Shown piece by piece: positions 20,346 to 31,550 of a DNA stretch of 64,000 nucleotides. The DNA comes from Protopterus annectens. Lineage: Eukaryota > Chordata > Ceratodontiformes > Protopteridae. The stretch is from NCBI RefSeq assembly GCF_019279795.1, contig NC_056745.1, positions 504,627,750 through 504,691,749 of the forward strand, given 5' to 3'. Numbering within the stretch: position 1 is the stretch's first letter; each line of letters starts with the position of its first letter. The position numbers and the translations under genes are program-made. A model generated the notes under the pieces. It ran no database searches. It was not told where the DNA came from and saw only the letters and a list, made by a program, of their open reading frames with translations.

Positions 20346-22515
20346 ATGCATGGCATGAAAAAAAAAAAAAAAACAAAACACACTGTTTAGAAACTGGAAA
20401 ATGTACAGCCAAAAGAGTGCATTTTTCCATTTGAAGTGAGTCAAGGGAGAGATTTTTCTTCTGCATCAATATATTTTGCAGAGCTTTTATTCCTCAATCT
20501 CAATTGAAAACTGGCAGTGTTCAAAAGGAACAGCAATTATCAATGAAATGCACATACACACACTCCAGAAAGAAAATGAACAAATGTCACATAGTAGACA
20601 GATTGTGCAGCTGTTAAAGTACGTTGTCATTGTTGCCACTGGAAACTTTAAATAAAAAAAGAATATGCCGCCTTCTTAAAATAAGAAGAGCAAATGATAC
20701 AGCTGCTCACGTACTTTGCTCTGTAGAGCTTACTGAAAGTACAATCACCATAAAGTACACGTGAACTGCGTGTGCAACTTAAAAACAGAATAAAAAAAAA
20801 ACTCTTCTCATTTTCACTGTTGGGTTCAGTGAAACCAGAGTGAGGCAACAATTACAGATGGAGGTGGAGAGGGACTGATGCCGGACGTCATCATTGCAAT
20901 AGCCAAGCGACTGTTGTCATTGCTTGGCCACCCCAAGTTCCATTGCTGCTGGTTTTAAAACTCGGACCCATTTCTACACCATTTGCCGTCTACCAATATA
21001 TTCAAATAGTGGAAACATAGTTGTAGGAGTGTGGCTGCAGCAATGGTAACTATGACAGGCATTCTGGTAAATTAGCAAACATCATCAGAGTTGTGTTATA
21101 AGCCTGTGCTTTTTTTTTTTCTGATTACAGGTAGGAAGACTGTATCACATACTGGTAAAACAGTTTACTAAACCAAAACGCTATAAATACGCACACAGCT
21201 AAATGAAGGGAGCTGAGCCATTGTATAACAATGCAGAAAAAATGTCATTATGTAATACGTGCTTTCCTCTCACAAAAACTGACAAAACTTCAACAGATTA
21301 AGGTAGTGATTCCCTTGATTTCTTTTTGAGTGTGTGCAGTGTTACATCATCTGACACATGCATCACCACAACAATGAAGTCATATGTGCTTCTGAATCTT
21401 GTTTGCCAATAAAATGGGGCTAAAAGTAAATGCGGGTGCACTGAAATCTTACAGACACTGAATTACAATGTTTCATTCACTCTAAAGAAGGGCTATGAGA
21501 TCTTTTAGTAGAAATTGCCTGCCCAGAACTTGTGTTTTAAAATGCTTAGGCAGCTACAGTGTGTTGAAGCTTGTTTAAAACTCTGATCTCTGTGCATAGC
21601 TCTGAATGAGTGACTTGGCCAAATGTTAAGTGAGGTGGTGTCAGTCTGAAACGTGGGTTCAGGTACTGATTATTCAATCCTCTTCACATCGCACTGAGGG
21701 TTCCTATACCTCATTTAAAATATAATCTAGTTAGTCATGCATTTACTCTACTAAATGGCACTTATGAAGAGAGGTTTGGTGACCTTCTGAAAAAGCATAT
21801 CTGTACTATTTGCTTTAGCCTACCTCTGTGGATCCTCTTTTTTTAATTTTATTTCTTAATTTTTTTCTAACAGTTATTTCTTGTGAGCTGATGTGATAAG
21901 TGTAACAGTAGCTGCTGCTACTATTTTCTCATTAAATCAATTCACAGATGAGCAAGACTCAAAGATATTTAATGTCCTCCCTTCACCAGCACAAGTCAAG
22001 TAACTCTTTTGCCAGTATAGATTCATAACTTCAGCACATATATTTTAGTAAAATAGCCCAATTTTGTAGTACAATCAGTACTTACAGAGTTACATGACAA
22101 TAATTAAAACAGGAAAAAATAAATGAGTACAGCAATGTTACAAGACAGCAAATCTTGCACCAACTAAGTAAGGCAGAAATTACTTCATCAGTATTATCAG
22201 TGGTGGATTTACTGGTGCTATTAGTTAAGCTCCCAGATTATGACCATTCATCTCTCAACTGTACGGTTTTTGGAGGTACGTTCTGCTCTCCAGCCTTGCC
22301 GTTTGCCATTTTATATTTGTGTGTGTGCCTTGCAAGCATGTCTCCTGAAATACAATTGAATTGTGAAGATTAGTCCCTTGTCAGCTGATTCTCACAGTCC
22401 AATCGTGCTCCAAAAGCTACAGTACTCCTGCTAAGAAGTTACAGTCACTGCCAGCTGGGACGTTTATTGAGCTGCTTCCACAGCTGTGCGCTGCAGACAA
22501 CACAGACGGACATGT
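20346..22515. other. No feature recognised
   Basis: About 2.2 kb of AT-rich sequence without RT, Gag or recombinase motifs and without clear terminal repeats. A segment near 22,246 (ATCTCTCAACTGTACGG) resembles the end of the small repeat at 22,586, so it may hold a decayed copy of the same MITE. Confidence 0.45.
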
Positions 22516-22521
22516 AAGGAG

Positions 22522-22564
<43 letters not shown>
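22516..22564. repeat. (GT)n microsatellite
   Basis: About 45 bp of GT dinucleotides, followed by a short GA-rich patch and then directly by the MITE-like repeat. Confidence 0.9.
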
Positions 22565-22571
<7 letters not shown>

Positions 22572-22581
22572 TGAGAGAGAT

Positions 22582-23155
22582 ATACACCTCTCAACTGTCC
22601 AGATTTTAACAGAATATCCAGATTTTTACTTCATATTTTTGGTCTATTCCTCATACAATTTGTGATTTTCTGGCAAATCACTTGAACGATCTGAGGACTG
22701 AAGTCACTAAATAATGACATACACTTGCGTTTCAAAGTTCATATCCTTCAGAAAAATGCATGCTAAAACAAATCCTCTTTTTCTAGCAACTTTTTAAGTT
22801 TTTTAAGAGCAATATTTAAAATCTGTTCTTATTTTTTGGCCTTTGTCCTTGCCCCCCTCCCCCCATTTCCCCATTATTGCAGGCTTTGTCCATAGTTTTT
22901 GTGCTAAGAGGTTGAGAGGTATGACTCATATTTTTGGTCTGTTCCACTTGTGATTTTTCTGGATTTTTGTGGAAAATCAGTGAGGACTGAATTCACTAAA
23001 TAAAGACAGGCATTTGAGTTTCATCCTTCATACCCTTCAGAAAATGCATGGCAGCACAAGACATTCTATTTTAGCAACTTTCTAAGTTTTGAACAGCAAT
23101 ATTTAAAATGTATCCCTATTGTTCAGGCTTTGTTCCGATGTGTTGTGCTAACAGG

Positions 23156-23160
<5 letters not shown>
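22582..23160. repeat. MITE-like repeat, one full and one partial tandem copy
   Basis: Copy one, about 22,582-22,924, has inverted ends ACCTCTCAAC (22,586-22,595) and GTTGAGAGGT (22,911-22,920). Copy two follows directly and shares ATTTTTGGTCTGTTCC-type, GAGGACTGAATTCACTAAAT and CAGCAATATTTAAAAT segments. Its right end should be another GTTGAGAGGT but runs into a GT microsatellite after GGTTGTG. A cut-and-paste or hAT-type origin is a guess. Confidence 0.45.
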
Positions 23161-23223
<63 letters not shown>

Positions 23224-23226
23224 AAG
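23157..23226. repeat. (GT)n(GA)n compound microsatellite
   Basis: About 50 bp of GT followed by about 14 bp of GA. It begins exactly where the inverted end of the preceding repeat copy would lie. Confidence 0.9.
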
Positions 23227-23394
23227 GATGGCAGGTGATTAATTTGCTCAGGCTCAAACCCTGTAACCTTAGTTACTGGAATGAAAAGCATGAATCCTTT
23301 ACCCCAATCACCAACCAACCATAAAATTGAGTTTCAGGTGCATTTCTCAAGGAATTCAGTTTTCATGTGCATTTCTCAAGGAACTGCGCTACAA

Positions 23395-23620
23395 GTGCAT
23401 TTTTCAATAAAGTGTGAGCTTCAAGGAAGAGAAGTTTACTGCTGCTCATGCTAACTCTGCTTACAATATGTTTTGTTTAGCAAATGCTATAACAGTTCTG
23501 AATTCAAAATTAGTGTTAGTAACACAACATGTAGCATACTTGCTTGTTATGCAGAATGCTGTGGGTTCTACTCCCACAGCATGTAGATGTACTGCTGACA
23601 ATGTGTTTTACTTTGGGGGT
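23395..23620 (+). repeat. SINE-like relic with tRNA-like head
   Basis: The stretch at 23,525-23,580 has an A-box-like TGTAGCATACTTGCTT and a B-box-like GGGTTCTACTCCC flanked by a CTGTGGG/CCCACAG stem, as in a T-arm. The part left of it (TTTCAATAAAGTGTGAGCTT, then GAGAAGTTTACTG) is similar to 35,975-36,060. The family is unknown. Confidence 0.4.
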
Positions 23621-24165
23621 GTTGTAGTCTTGAGTATGTTCTCCTTTGGATTTGAGCCTAATAACTATGAACCTGTTGTCGGTTTGCCATCTATTCCCTA
23701 TTGCAGTATTACTGCTTACCATTTTTTTTTTATAACATAGGAAATGTATTCTTCAAGGGCAGCAGGCACTGAATTTGTAGATGAAACACTGAAATATAAA
23801 GTTGCTTGCCAGCAGTGACCTCTTCATCTGTTACAGATCTCTTTTAAGTGGAATTATTCAGATGACTTTTACCTCTGCAGATATTGTGCATATTGACTGA
23901 TACTGGTGGATTGTAATGACAGGAGTTTCAATGGCCTTTTATGGTTGAAATGTTCTGAAATGGACAGTTTTGTCATCATTGTGCCATCCATTTGTTTTGT
24001 TGCTTACTGGAAAAATGTTCAAAACTACAAATTTAAAAAACACACTAATAAGTGGGGCTGTATTATACAATCAGTAAATTGAATCAAAGAGAACATGCAT
24101 ATAGGCATGGTCCTAAAAATGTGTGCAAGGGGCCTGTGATGGCCACCACTGCCACCAATACAGTA
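23621..24165. other. No feature recognised
   Basis: Non-coding sequence without recognised motifs. Its right end carries two copies of a CCACTGCCACCAATA-type segment at the border of the long repeat. Confidence 0.4.
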
Positions 24166-24519
24166 CGTGTTGGACACCACTGCCACCAATATGTGACGTC
24201 CCCATTCTGTGGTCAGTAATCAAGCAGCCTGAATCCTCACCACTGACACTGGAGAGGGACACGTGCACTTCGAATACAAATGGATACAGTCACTATCTCA
24301 AGATGCAGACCTCTCTGCATCAAAACAATTTCCTTTAGGAGCACACAGTGCACACACTTAACCTGGGGGGTCTGGGTGTCTCTCTCTCTTCCTCAAGGTT
24401 CCCAGTAAGACTCCTCACTGGTACAGATGCATAGTTATGTTCTCAGCCGAGTGCCCAAGCCAAGTCCTCCACCACTCTCTCTGTGAAACCAGTGCTTCAT
24501 GTCCCTGCTCCAAGTAGCT

Positions 24520-24520
<1 letters not shown>

Positions 24521-24560
<40 letters not shown>
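24521..24560. repeat. (AC)n microsatellite inside the long repeat
   Basis: A run of AC dinucleotides at the place where copy 1 has an interrupted GT-rich patch (about 6686-6724). The repeat family therefore carried a GT tract before the two copies separated. Confidence 0.85.
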
Positions 24561-24596
24561 TTTAATTGCACACACCTGGGAAAGGCTGGCACAGGT

Positions 24597-24610
24597 TTAC
24601 TAGCTATGCC
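24597..24610. repeat. Target-site duplication of the outer Penelope-like element (left)
   Basis: TTACTAGCTATGCC, identical to 34,170-34,183. The unoccupied equivalent in copy 1 of the long repeat is 6649-6663 (reverse orientation, diverged at a few bases). Confidence 0.85.
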
Positions 24611-24959
24611 GAATACCATAAAGGAGAAGGAACAGCAGACCACAGTAGAGAATTCTTTAATCAATCTTAGCAGCTTGGCTAACATGTCTTCAAGAGATAA
24701 AATATTCCATTCAGAATAATACTTATATAAGACACAAATTAACACCTAACTCAGTAAAATTTCTAATTACAGAAACACCCTCCAATTACACTCCATTAGG
24801 TGACAATGTGTCAAACTTTAATATGCACACAGTTTCCTTTGTAAAAAGCTTTTTTTAACTTCCATATCATCCCATCCTTGCACAGCTTCTAATATCGTAG
24901 TCCTTAAACAATCACTGTTTCCATTATGACACAACATATAATTTTTTTTTTACTAGACT

Positions 24960-25310
24960 TTCAATCTTTAGTGCTCATGCAACCTTATTCTAAATAACCT
25001 TTTAGTTTCACCAATATAAAAAACGTTGCAGGAGCACATCAGCGCATATACTACCCTCTTGGTGTTACAATTAACATTCAGCCTAGGTGTAAATGTTATC
25101 CCATTTATTTCATCAAAATAAGGCACAATATAATGACATATAGAACATCTACCACATGATCTCATACCTACTATGCCCATTCAAAATAAATGTGAACTAA
25201 TATATCTTTGATACATCTTCCTCTTTTTAAAGACAATAGAGGCATATATGGCAATATAGCCTTCAACTTATGATCTCTCAATAAAAATTCCCAATAATAT
25301 TTAACTATAC
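24960..25310 (-). pseudogene. Outer PLE GIY-YIG endonuclease (broken)
   Basis: The frame shows MRSCGRCSICHYI (a Cys pair finger upstream of the nuclease), then VVYALMCSCNVFYIGETKRL and FRIRLHEH. The first two elements of GIY-YIG, here VVYAL and FYIGET, are clear, and R-x-R-x-x-x-H follows. This domain nicks the target DNA in EN+ Penelope-like elements. It matches the inverted copy at 33,454-33,987. The C-terminal residues run into stops. Confidence 0.7.
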
Positions 25311-26849
25311 CAAAAATGAGTCTACATTAATTGTAGTAACAAAATAAACCTGCCCCTCATTCTTAATGCTATTCTGATGCCTATACGCTTTTCCACAGTG
25401 TTGCATCTCCAATAAATTACCCCTTTGGGGTTGAATATGTTTAACTAGCTTCTCTAAAATTCCTTGTTCATATCCTTTACTCAAAAATTGGGCACACATT
25501 ATTTTTAAATCTTCCCACAAAATGGATTCATTGCTACTTAATCTTGGTATTCTCAAAAATTCACCATAAGGTAAAGACTCAATTGTGTGCTTAGGATGGC
25601 AGTTTTACCATTTAAAACATGGTTAACATCAGGAAATTTTCTATGTACCCTAGTTAGTACATTCTGTCCTATAATTCCTTCCAGCTCCATGTCCAAAAAA
25701 ATAACTTTTCTACCTACCTGAAACCCATCAAATCCAAGCGCAACCTATTATTTTGTAAGTCTGCAAAAAAAAAAAACAGGTAGCATAGATTCTCCCCCTT
25801 CAGACAAAAAAGATCAAATTGTCAATGAATCTGAAGTATTTTATTACATACTTCTTATAAAATTCCAATTTATATAAATATCTGTGTTCAAAAAGACCCA
25901 TGAATAGGTTAGCATACATGGGGGCAAAAGAAGCTCCCATGGCCGTACCCTTTGCTTGATGGAAAATCTCCCCATTAAATTAAAAAAAATTGTGTGTCAA
26001 ACTGAATTGTAGCAACTCAGTCATATAGCATATCAGTGGGTTATCTCCCAGAAAATACTTAACTGGTTCTAAACCCAGCTGGTGAGTAATATTAGTATGC
26101 AGACTTTTCACATCTACTACCAACCAACAATTATTGTATTTTCATATAATAGTTATTTTTTCAAGGAAATCAAAAGAATCTCTCACATGTGAACCTAATT
26201 TTACAACAGACTTCAATAAGAACTTCTGCAACAAAATCCCGATGTTATGGGAAAAATAGTTAGTAGCAGCTACTATGGGCTGTCCTGGTGGTGCAAAAGA
26301 AATTTTATGTATCTTTGGGAGGCAACAGAATCTAGCAATAACACTCCTTTTAGAAGAAAATGTTTTTCATCATCTTGTTTTGAAAGATAACCTAACCTGT
26401 GCTCTTTTAGAAGCAGCTCATTGTAATCTACCAATACTTTATGATAGTTAGAAAGACAAACTTTCCTATAGGTATCATAATTATTTAAATTATCATTACA
26501 CTTTTTATAGTGCAAATAATGCATAACTATCTGATGCCCCTTGTCGACAGGTTTAATAACATTCTCGTTTTTCACTTAATCTTTTCAATGCTTTCCATTC
26601 TTCTTTAGACAAATTATAAACTAAAGTCACTATGTTTTATAAATCCATATACATTTTATCCACTTCAAAACCCACCATGGCAGAAAATTGTTTAATACTA
26701 TCATTCATGAATGGAGGTATAAAATCAATTTTACATTTTATATTTGCTGTGTCAAGTAAACAGTATGTATTAACCTCATTCTCAAACGAGGAATCACATG
26801 GAACAAAAATGTCACCTTCTTCATCTGTATCAAATATATTATCTAACAC
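25300..26849 (-). pseudogene. Outer PLE reverse transcriptase (broken)
   Basis: Remnants in several frames: IKPVDKGHQIVM (26,575-26,530), VVDVKSLHTNITHQLGL (motif A, about 26,130-26,070), GEIFHQAKGTAMGASFAP (motif B, about 25,985-25,930) and KYFRFIDNLIFF (motif C, about 25,845-25,800). Motif C should be (Y/F)IDD; the last Asp codon (25,818-25,820) reads Asn. FLSKGYEQGILEKLVKHIQ (25,500-25,440) is the post-palm region. Function is lost. Confidence 0.68.
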
Positions 26850-26861
26850 TTCAACACATTA
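26848..26861. repeat. Target-site duplication of the inner Penelope-like element (left)
   Basis: ACTTCAACACATTA, repeated at 32,137-32,150. The first three bases may belong to the element end, so the duplication is 11-14 bp. Confidence 0.8.
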
Positions 26862-26976
26862 AACAAACAAAAAGAACGCCTTGGACCACGGTCTTCTCCT
26901 CTATAGTATCAAATACCAAAATCACAGAGCGCCAGTGAAATTAACACTTTTATTCACCAAGAAAAAATAAAATACA
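26862..26976 (-). repeat. Inverted terminal piece of the inner PLE
   Basis: Reverse complement of 27,826-27,945 (and 32,005-32,125): same AAACAAACAAAAAG...CGCCAGTGAAATTAA...AATACATGCG order. It includes the last part of the hammerhead-like region but not its core. Confidence 0.85.
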
Positions 26977-26980
26977 TGCG

Positions 26981-27957
26981 TAAGCAGAATGAGATGGTTA
27001 GGCAGTAAAGGTTTTTTTAACTGTGATAGTAGAGGGGTCGTGTATCTTGTTATCTGTCAGACCTGTCAGTCTTTTTATGTAGGGAAGACAGAAAGACAAC
27101 TGAAAAGAAGGATATACGAACATTCTTATGATATCACAAAAAAGAAAAACACAAATGCATTGCATAGGCATTCTATTTCCTGCATCAAATTTAAATATGA
27201 ATTTTTTGTTCTGGATCAAGTTAAACCAGACATTAGAGGGGGCCTGTGGGAAGAAATATTAGAAAGTAGGGAGCTTTGGTGGCAGGTCAACCTCGATGCA
27301 GGAAATAAACCAGGAATGAATGATTTTATATCAATTTCTTCTCTGTTGAAATTAAAGGCTAATAACATTTGATAAACTCAAGCATGTAATTCTTTAAAAT
27401 GAACACCAGATGGGGGTAGAATATATATGAAACATAGGTTTAAGGAAATCTTCATTGACACACACATACAAGAAATAAATATATAGTCTTCACATACCTG
27501 AGTTTTAAACTAACTTATTTAAGATATTATTAATGAGATGTTTTACAGTAATTTATTAGTAAATTATTTATGAATGTTTATCATATTTATTTTAATTCAA
27601 ATTATTTATATAAATAAATTATGTGGAATGATTAAGTTTAGCACAAGACACTTTCAGAGAGTAGGCATTAATATTCATGAGATGTAAAGGGAGATTTGTC
27701 AGTTCAAATTGAAGGAGATGTATTTCATTGGATTAACAATTAAACAGGTGACTTAGAGATTATTTAAAGGGCTTTTCAAGTCAAAAATGGTTGTCTGATG
27801 AAGTCCTGTATGTAGGACGAAAACGCATGTATTTTATTTTTTCTTGGTGAATAAAAGCATTAATTTCACTGGCGCTCTGTGATTTTGGTGTTTGATACTA
27901 TAGAGGAGAAGACCGTGGTCCAAGGCGTTCTTTTTGTTTGTTTATTGGAGTTTTAGA
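26981..27957 (+). repeat. 5' pseudo-LTR of the inner PLE
   Basis: A direct copy of 31,163-32,136. It contains a second copy of the GIY-YIG domain (26,989-27,372, VVYLVICQTCQSFYVGKTER), an AT-rich stretch, the hammerhead-like core and the terminal sequence. I count about eight differences to the 3' copy over about 975 bp. Confidence 0.85.
27795..27830 (+). ncRNA. Hammerhead-like ribozyme core, 5' copy
   Basis: CTGATGA, then AGTCC, loop TGTATGTA, GGAC (stem II GUCC/GGAC), GAAA and a short ACGCATGT stem III hairpin. Upstream CAAAAATGG can pair loosely with the downstream ATTTTATTTTTT for stem I. One extra A follows CTGATGA and one extra A follows GAAA compared with the standard core. Hammerhead ribozymes are known in terminal repeats of Penelope-like elements; activity of this version is untested. 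Confidence 0.6.
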
Positions 27958-28036
27958 ACTGCCATTCTGCTGAATTATTTGGTTTATGTGAAAGTGGACT
28001 ATTGGCTTCTTTCTCTATATTAACTTGGTGCAAGAA

Positions 28037-29424
28037 ATGAGTGGCGAAGGCCAGGAGGAAGCTGGACAGTCTAGGAGGCTTATCGGTCAGCTCACTGAGC
28101 TGATAGACCTGCTTACGCCTCTCTGTGTCAGCCTTGTGGCTAATAGGAAGTGTGTGACGGAGGAAGCAGATGGGGTTGACGAAAGAGAGCAACCGAAAGG
28201 GAAGAGAAAAAGGGAGCTGACTGGTAACCGTTATGGGACCGGCGACCTGGAAGACACCAATATTACTAACTTTAATCCTGCAGTCACACCGAGGATTTTG
28301 GGAGAGGAAGTGAATGAAACAGAGAGAAGAAGTGGTTCCTTTAAAGAACTTGGGGCCAAACCCAAAACGAGCGCTGTTTTTGTAGCGCATGAAGGTACTG
28401 TTTCAAGTAATACAAAAAGTAACACTACTGAGGAATGGTTGAAAAAAGACTTTTTATTTAACAATGTTTCTGGTGAGAAACAAAATGACTTTAGTGTTAA
28501 AGATGGTAATTCATAGAGAGTGAAAATGGACAAAATGTATGATTACATGATGAAATACAGGGTTTTTAGTATAGAAAATCCCTACCTAAGAGAGTGCTTG
28601 AAAAGGGAAATTGTTCCTAAAGGTTTGAGGGTGGTTAAATACCCTAACAATGTTACTGTGGGGTCCCACTTCCATAAATGTTTGTTGAAAATATTTAATA
28701 ATTGTGGGCTTGAAATATTGAAAGCAATAATTGAAGAAAATGAAAGTAAGTAAAGTGAATTAGAGAATGAAATTGAAGAATTAGACAAAAGTATAAAGTC
28801 TGATTTAATTTTTAACAAAGGAAGAAAGGGATAGGTTTTATAACATTAGAAGGGACATTGACACTAAATGTGAGAACATTACACAACGAAAGATGGGGAA
28901 GTTAAGAAGGGATATTATTGAATATGAGAATGACCTTTGTCACCCCAAGCCTATAGAAAAAAGGTATAATACAAAAGGTTTTATGAGGAAAAACAACAAA
29001 TATTTTTTTAAAAAACAAGAAGGGTATGTGAATAGGAATAATTTTGAATGGGAAACAGAGACATACGATCAAGAATTCCCCCCGTTGGTGGGAAGAAGAG
29101 TTTATGAAACTGACTATCAAGAAAGGGGAGAAAATTTTCAGCAATGGGGGGGGGGGAGAAGAGGGAGGGGGAGATTTTAATGGATATTACCCCCCTTCAG
29201 AGAACCTGACTCCCATTAGAAGCATAGAAAATAATGCAATAAATAGGGACAACACTAAATATACTTATAATGAATTCAGCATTTACAATTTTGGGAATAT
29301 AAATTTGACTATACCACACTTCACTTTATTGAGTAAGGGGCTGAAGTTTATTCCCATGGTAAAAGGTGACTTCACAAGAACCATTCTAGATATAAAGCTT
29401 TTTACAAGAAAAATCAATTTATAA
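28037..29424 (+). pseudogene. Inner PLE N-terminal region (broken)
   Basis: Several frame pieces: 28,037-28,516 (acidic and Lys-rich, starts MSGEGQEEAGQ), 28,520-28,753 (REIVPKGLRVVKYP, then HKCLLKIF), 28,893-29,180 (RNNFEWETETYDQEFPPL) and 29,044-29,424. The outer element has a parallel order: ITPWGLRVYKNPSF, HNCVLEW, ALEWEEDN...SYPPLP at 33,090-32,480. So both elements share a conserved region before the RT, perhaps nucleic-acid binding. Stops at 28,517, 28,751 and near 29,180 break it. Confidence 0.55.
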
Positions 29425-29427
29425 GTA

Positions 29428-30483
29428 ATGGCTTTAAGGGCAGGAATGGAAAAACAAGGAATGAAAGGAGATGGATTAACTAGAAAATCGACATACAACC
29501 CCCTCCTATTACCTCAAATAAAAATTTTTGAGAATGTTTTAGTAGAAGGGGTGAGGAGTAAAAGTAACAAAGTATGGTGTAATGAAAATTTAACTGTAGA
29601 AGAAAAGGTAGTCTTAAAAGAATTAAGTGGTGATGACACAGTCAGGGTCATGAAACCTGACAAGGGAGGGGGAATTGTCATTATGGATAAATTGTTATAT
29701 GATGGAAAGATGAATGCAATTTTGAGGAATGAGAACATCTATACTATAGTATCCTTGAATGAGGTAAATGTAGCATACAAACGGATAGACAACTTGTTAG
29801 AGGATTTACTCACTGAAGAAGTAATAGATATGAAAATTTTCAAGTATTTAGAAGTGAATAAACCCAGAATAGCTACAATATTCGGGATACCTAAAATCCA
29901 TAAAAACAAGGATGACCCCCCCCTAAGGCCAATAGTTTCGGCAGGTGGTTCTAAAACTGAAGCAATGGCTAAATTTGTTGACTACAAGTGTAAACACATT
30001 TGGGTCAACAATCAAATTATATTAAAGGACTCCTGGGACTTTTTGAGCCTATTAAAGCCTGAACACTACAGGGAGGATATGTTATTTGTGACAATTGATG
30101 TCATTGATTTATTTAGTTGCATTCCCTATCAGGAAGGGATAGAAATGTTCGAAGAGAGCATTTTTGAAGACAAAAAATTAAAACAAAAGGACAAAATAGC
30201 TTGTGTAGCACTTATGGATTATGTGTTGAAATTCAATTTTATTATGTTCCAAGGGGAGTATTATCAACAAAAATCTGGAGTGGCTATGGGGGCGGCATGT
30301 GCCCCCACATATGCCAACATTGTTTTATTAAAATGGGAAGAAAAATATATAATTAATAGTGAATATAAACAATACTGGTTGACATACCACAGATTTTTGG
30401 ACGATATAGTGTTACTTTGGATAGGGGGGTTTGACAAATTTGTAGAATTTTTTAATATATCAGTGGAACTACTAATTTCTTGA
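29428..30483 (+). pseudogene. Inner PLE reverse transcriptase
   Basis: A 351-residue open frame. It has the Penelope-type KPDKGGGIVIM (about residue 76), IFGIPKIHKNK and PPLRPIVSAGG (about 155-175), motif A FVTIDVIDLFSCIPYQEG (about 212-230), motif B KSGVAMGAACAPTYANIVLL (about 285-305), and motif C HRFLDDIVLLW (about 328-338) with both Asp intact. The frame ends at 30,483; the protein continues in another frame from about 30,480, so a single indel breaks it. The closest type by motifs is Neptune-like. Confidence 0.8.
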
Positions 30484-31550
30484 GATTTACATACTCTACT
30501 AGTTTAAAAACACTAAAATATTTAGATATAGAGTTATACAAAAGAGATGGAAAATATGAAACTAAAGTGCATAGAAAGGAGACTTACGTCAATTCCTATT
30601 TGCACTATAATAGTGCCCACCCCCTGCACAGTAAAAAGAATACTGTCAAGAGGCAATTTGTCAGGGGGTCTAGAATGACCAGTTGGGACTATGATTTCGA
30701 AGTAGAGTGTAAAGTTTTAGAAAAAATGTTCTTGGAACGTGGTTATCCTGCAGAATTTATTAGTAAAATAAGGAATGAAGTGGAAAAAGGAAGGCAGGAG
30801 AGATTTAAGCCAATTTTGGGGAGAGGGGTCAATAATGAGAATCAAAATGACGTCAACAAGAACAAAATAGATCAACAAACATACAAAAGAAGTTTAGTAG
30901 TAGAATACAATGCTTCCAATAGGAAAGTAAAGGAATTTTTAAATAGGGAATGGAATAAATTCTCCGCTTTGACGGACATGGAAGAGATTACCAAAATGGA
31001 ACCAAAAGTAGTTTATAGAAACTCTTGTAGCCTAAAAAATTTGATGGAAAGGAATGGACATAGTAAAAATAAAGGGAATAGAAATAAAGTAGGAACATAC
31101 AAGTGTGGCAGGTGCCACCAATGTTCGTACATTATAAACAGGGGAGAAGTATATATTGAAAGCAGAATGAGATGGTTAGGCAGTAAAGGTTTTTTTAACT
31201 GTGATAGTAGAGGGGTCGTGTATCTTGTTATCTGTCAGACCTGTCAGTCTTTTTATGTAGGGAAGACAGAAAGACAACTGAAAAGAAGGATATACGAACA
31301 TTCTTATGATATCACAAAAAAGAAAAACACAAATGCATTGTATAGGCATTCTATTTCCTGCATTAAATTTAAATATGAATTTTTTGTTCTGGATCAAGTT
31401 AAACCAGACATTAGAGGGGGCCTGTGGGAAGAAATATTAGAAAGTAGGGAGCTTTGGTGGCAGGTCAACCTCGATGCAGGAAATAAACCAGGAATGAATG
31501 ATTTTATATCAATTTCTTCTCTGTTGAAATTAAAGGCTAATAACATTTGA
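30480..31550 (+). pseudogene. Inner PLE RT C-terminus, linker and GIY-YIG endonuclease
   Basis: Continues the RT with LRFTYSTSLKTLKYLDIELY, a post-palm motif, and SYLHYNSAHPLHSKKNTVKR. A Cys finger follows (YKCGRCHQCSYII, about 31,100-31,140), then the GIY-YIG nuclease: VVYLVICQTCQSFYVGKTER (about 31,218-31,275), LKRRIYEHSYD, and a Glu-containing LWEEILESRELWW. The frame is open to the natural stop at 31,550. Apart from the frame offset at 30,480 it looks intact. Confidence 0.8.

Larger units (their letters stand above)
24166..24610 (-). repeat. Long dispersed repeat copy 2, 3' segment
   Basis: On the minus strand this corresponds to copy 1 at about 6650-7080 (CAGCCTTTCCCAGG-type, GTGTC...GGTGAGGATTCAGG, TTGATTACTG). 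Next to it, 24,146-24,194 contains two TTGGTGGCAGTGG segments on the minus strand, which resemble the primer-binding site downstream of some LTR-retrotransposon LTRs. The other half continues at 34,170 after the Penelope-like insertion. Confidence 0.6.
24611..26861 (-). mobile_element. Outer Penelope-like element, 3' part
   Basis: A minus-strand Penelope-like retroelement, inserted in the long repeat and itself split at 26,861 by a second Penelope-like element. From right to left: RT N-terminal part, RT core, Cys-rich linker, GIY-YIG endonuclease, and the 3' tail. Many stops and frameshifts. Without the inner element the whole outer element is about 4.3 kb. Confidence 0.75.
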
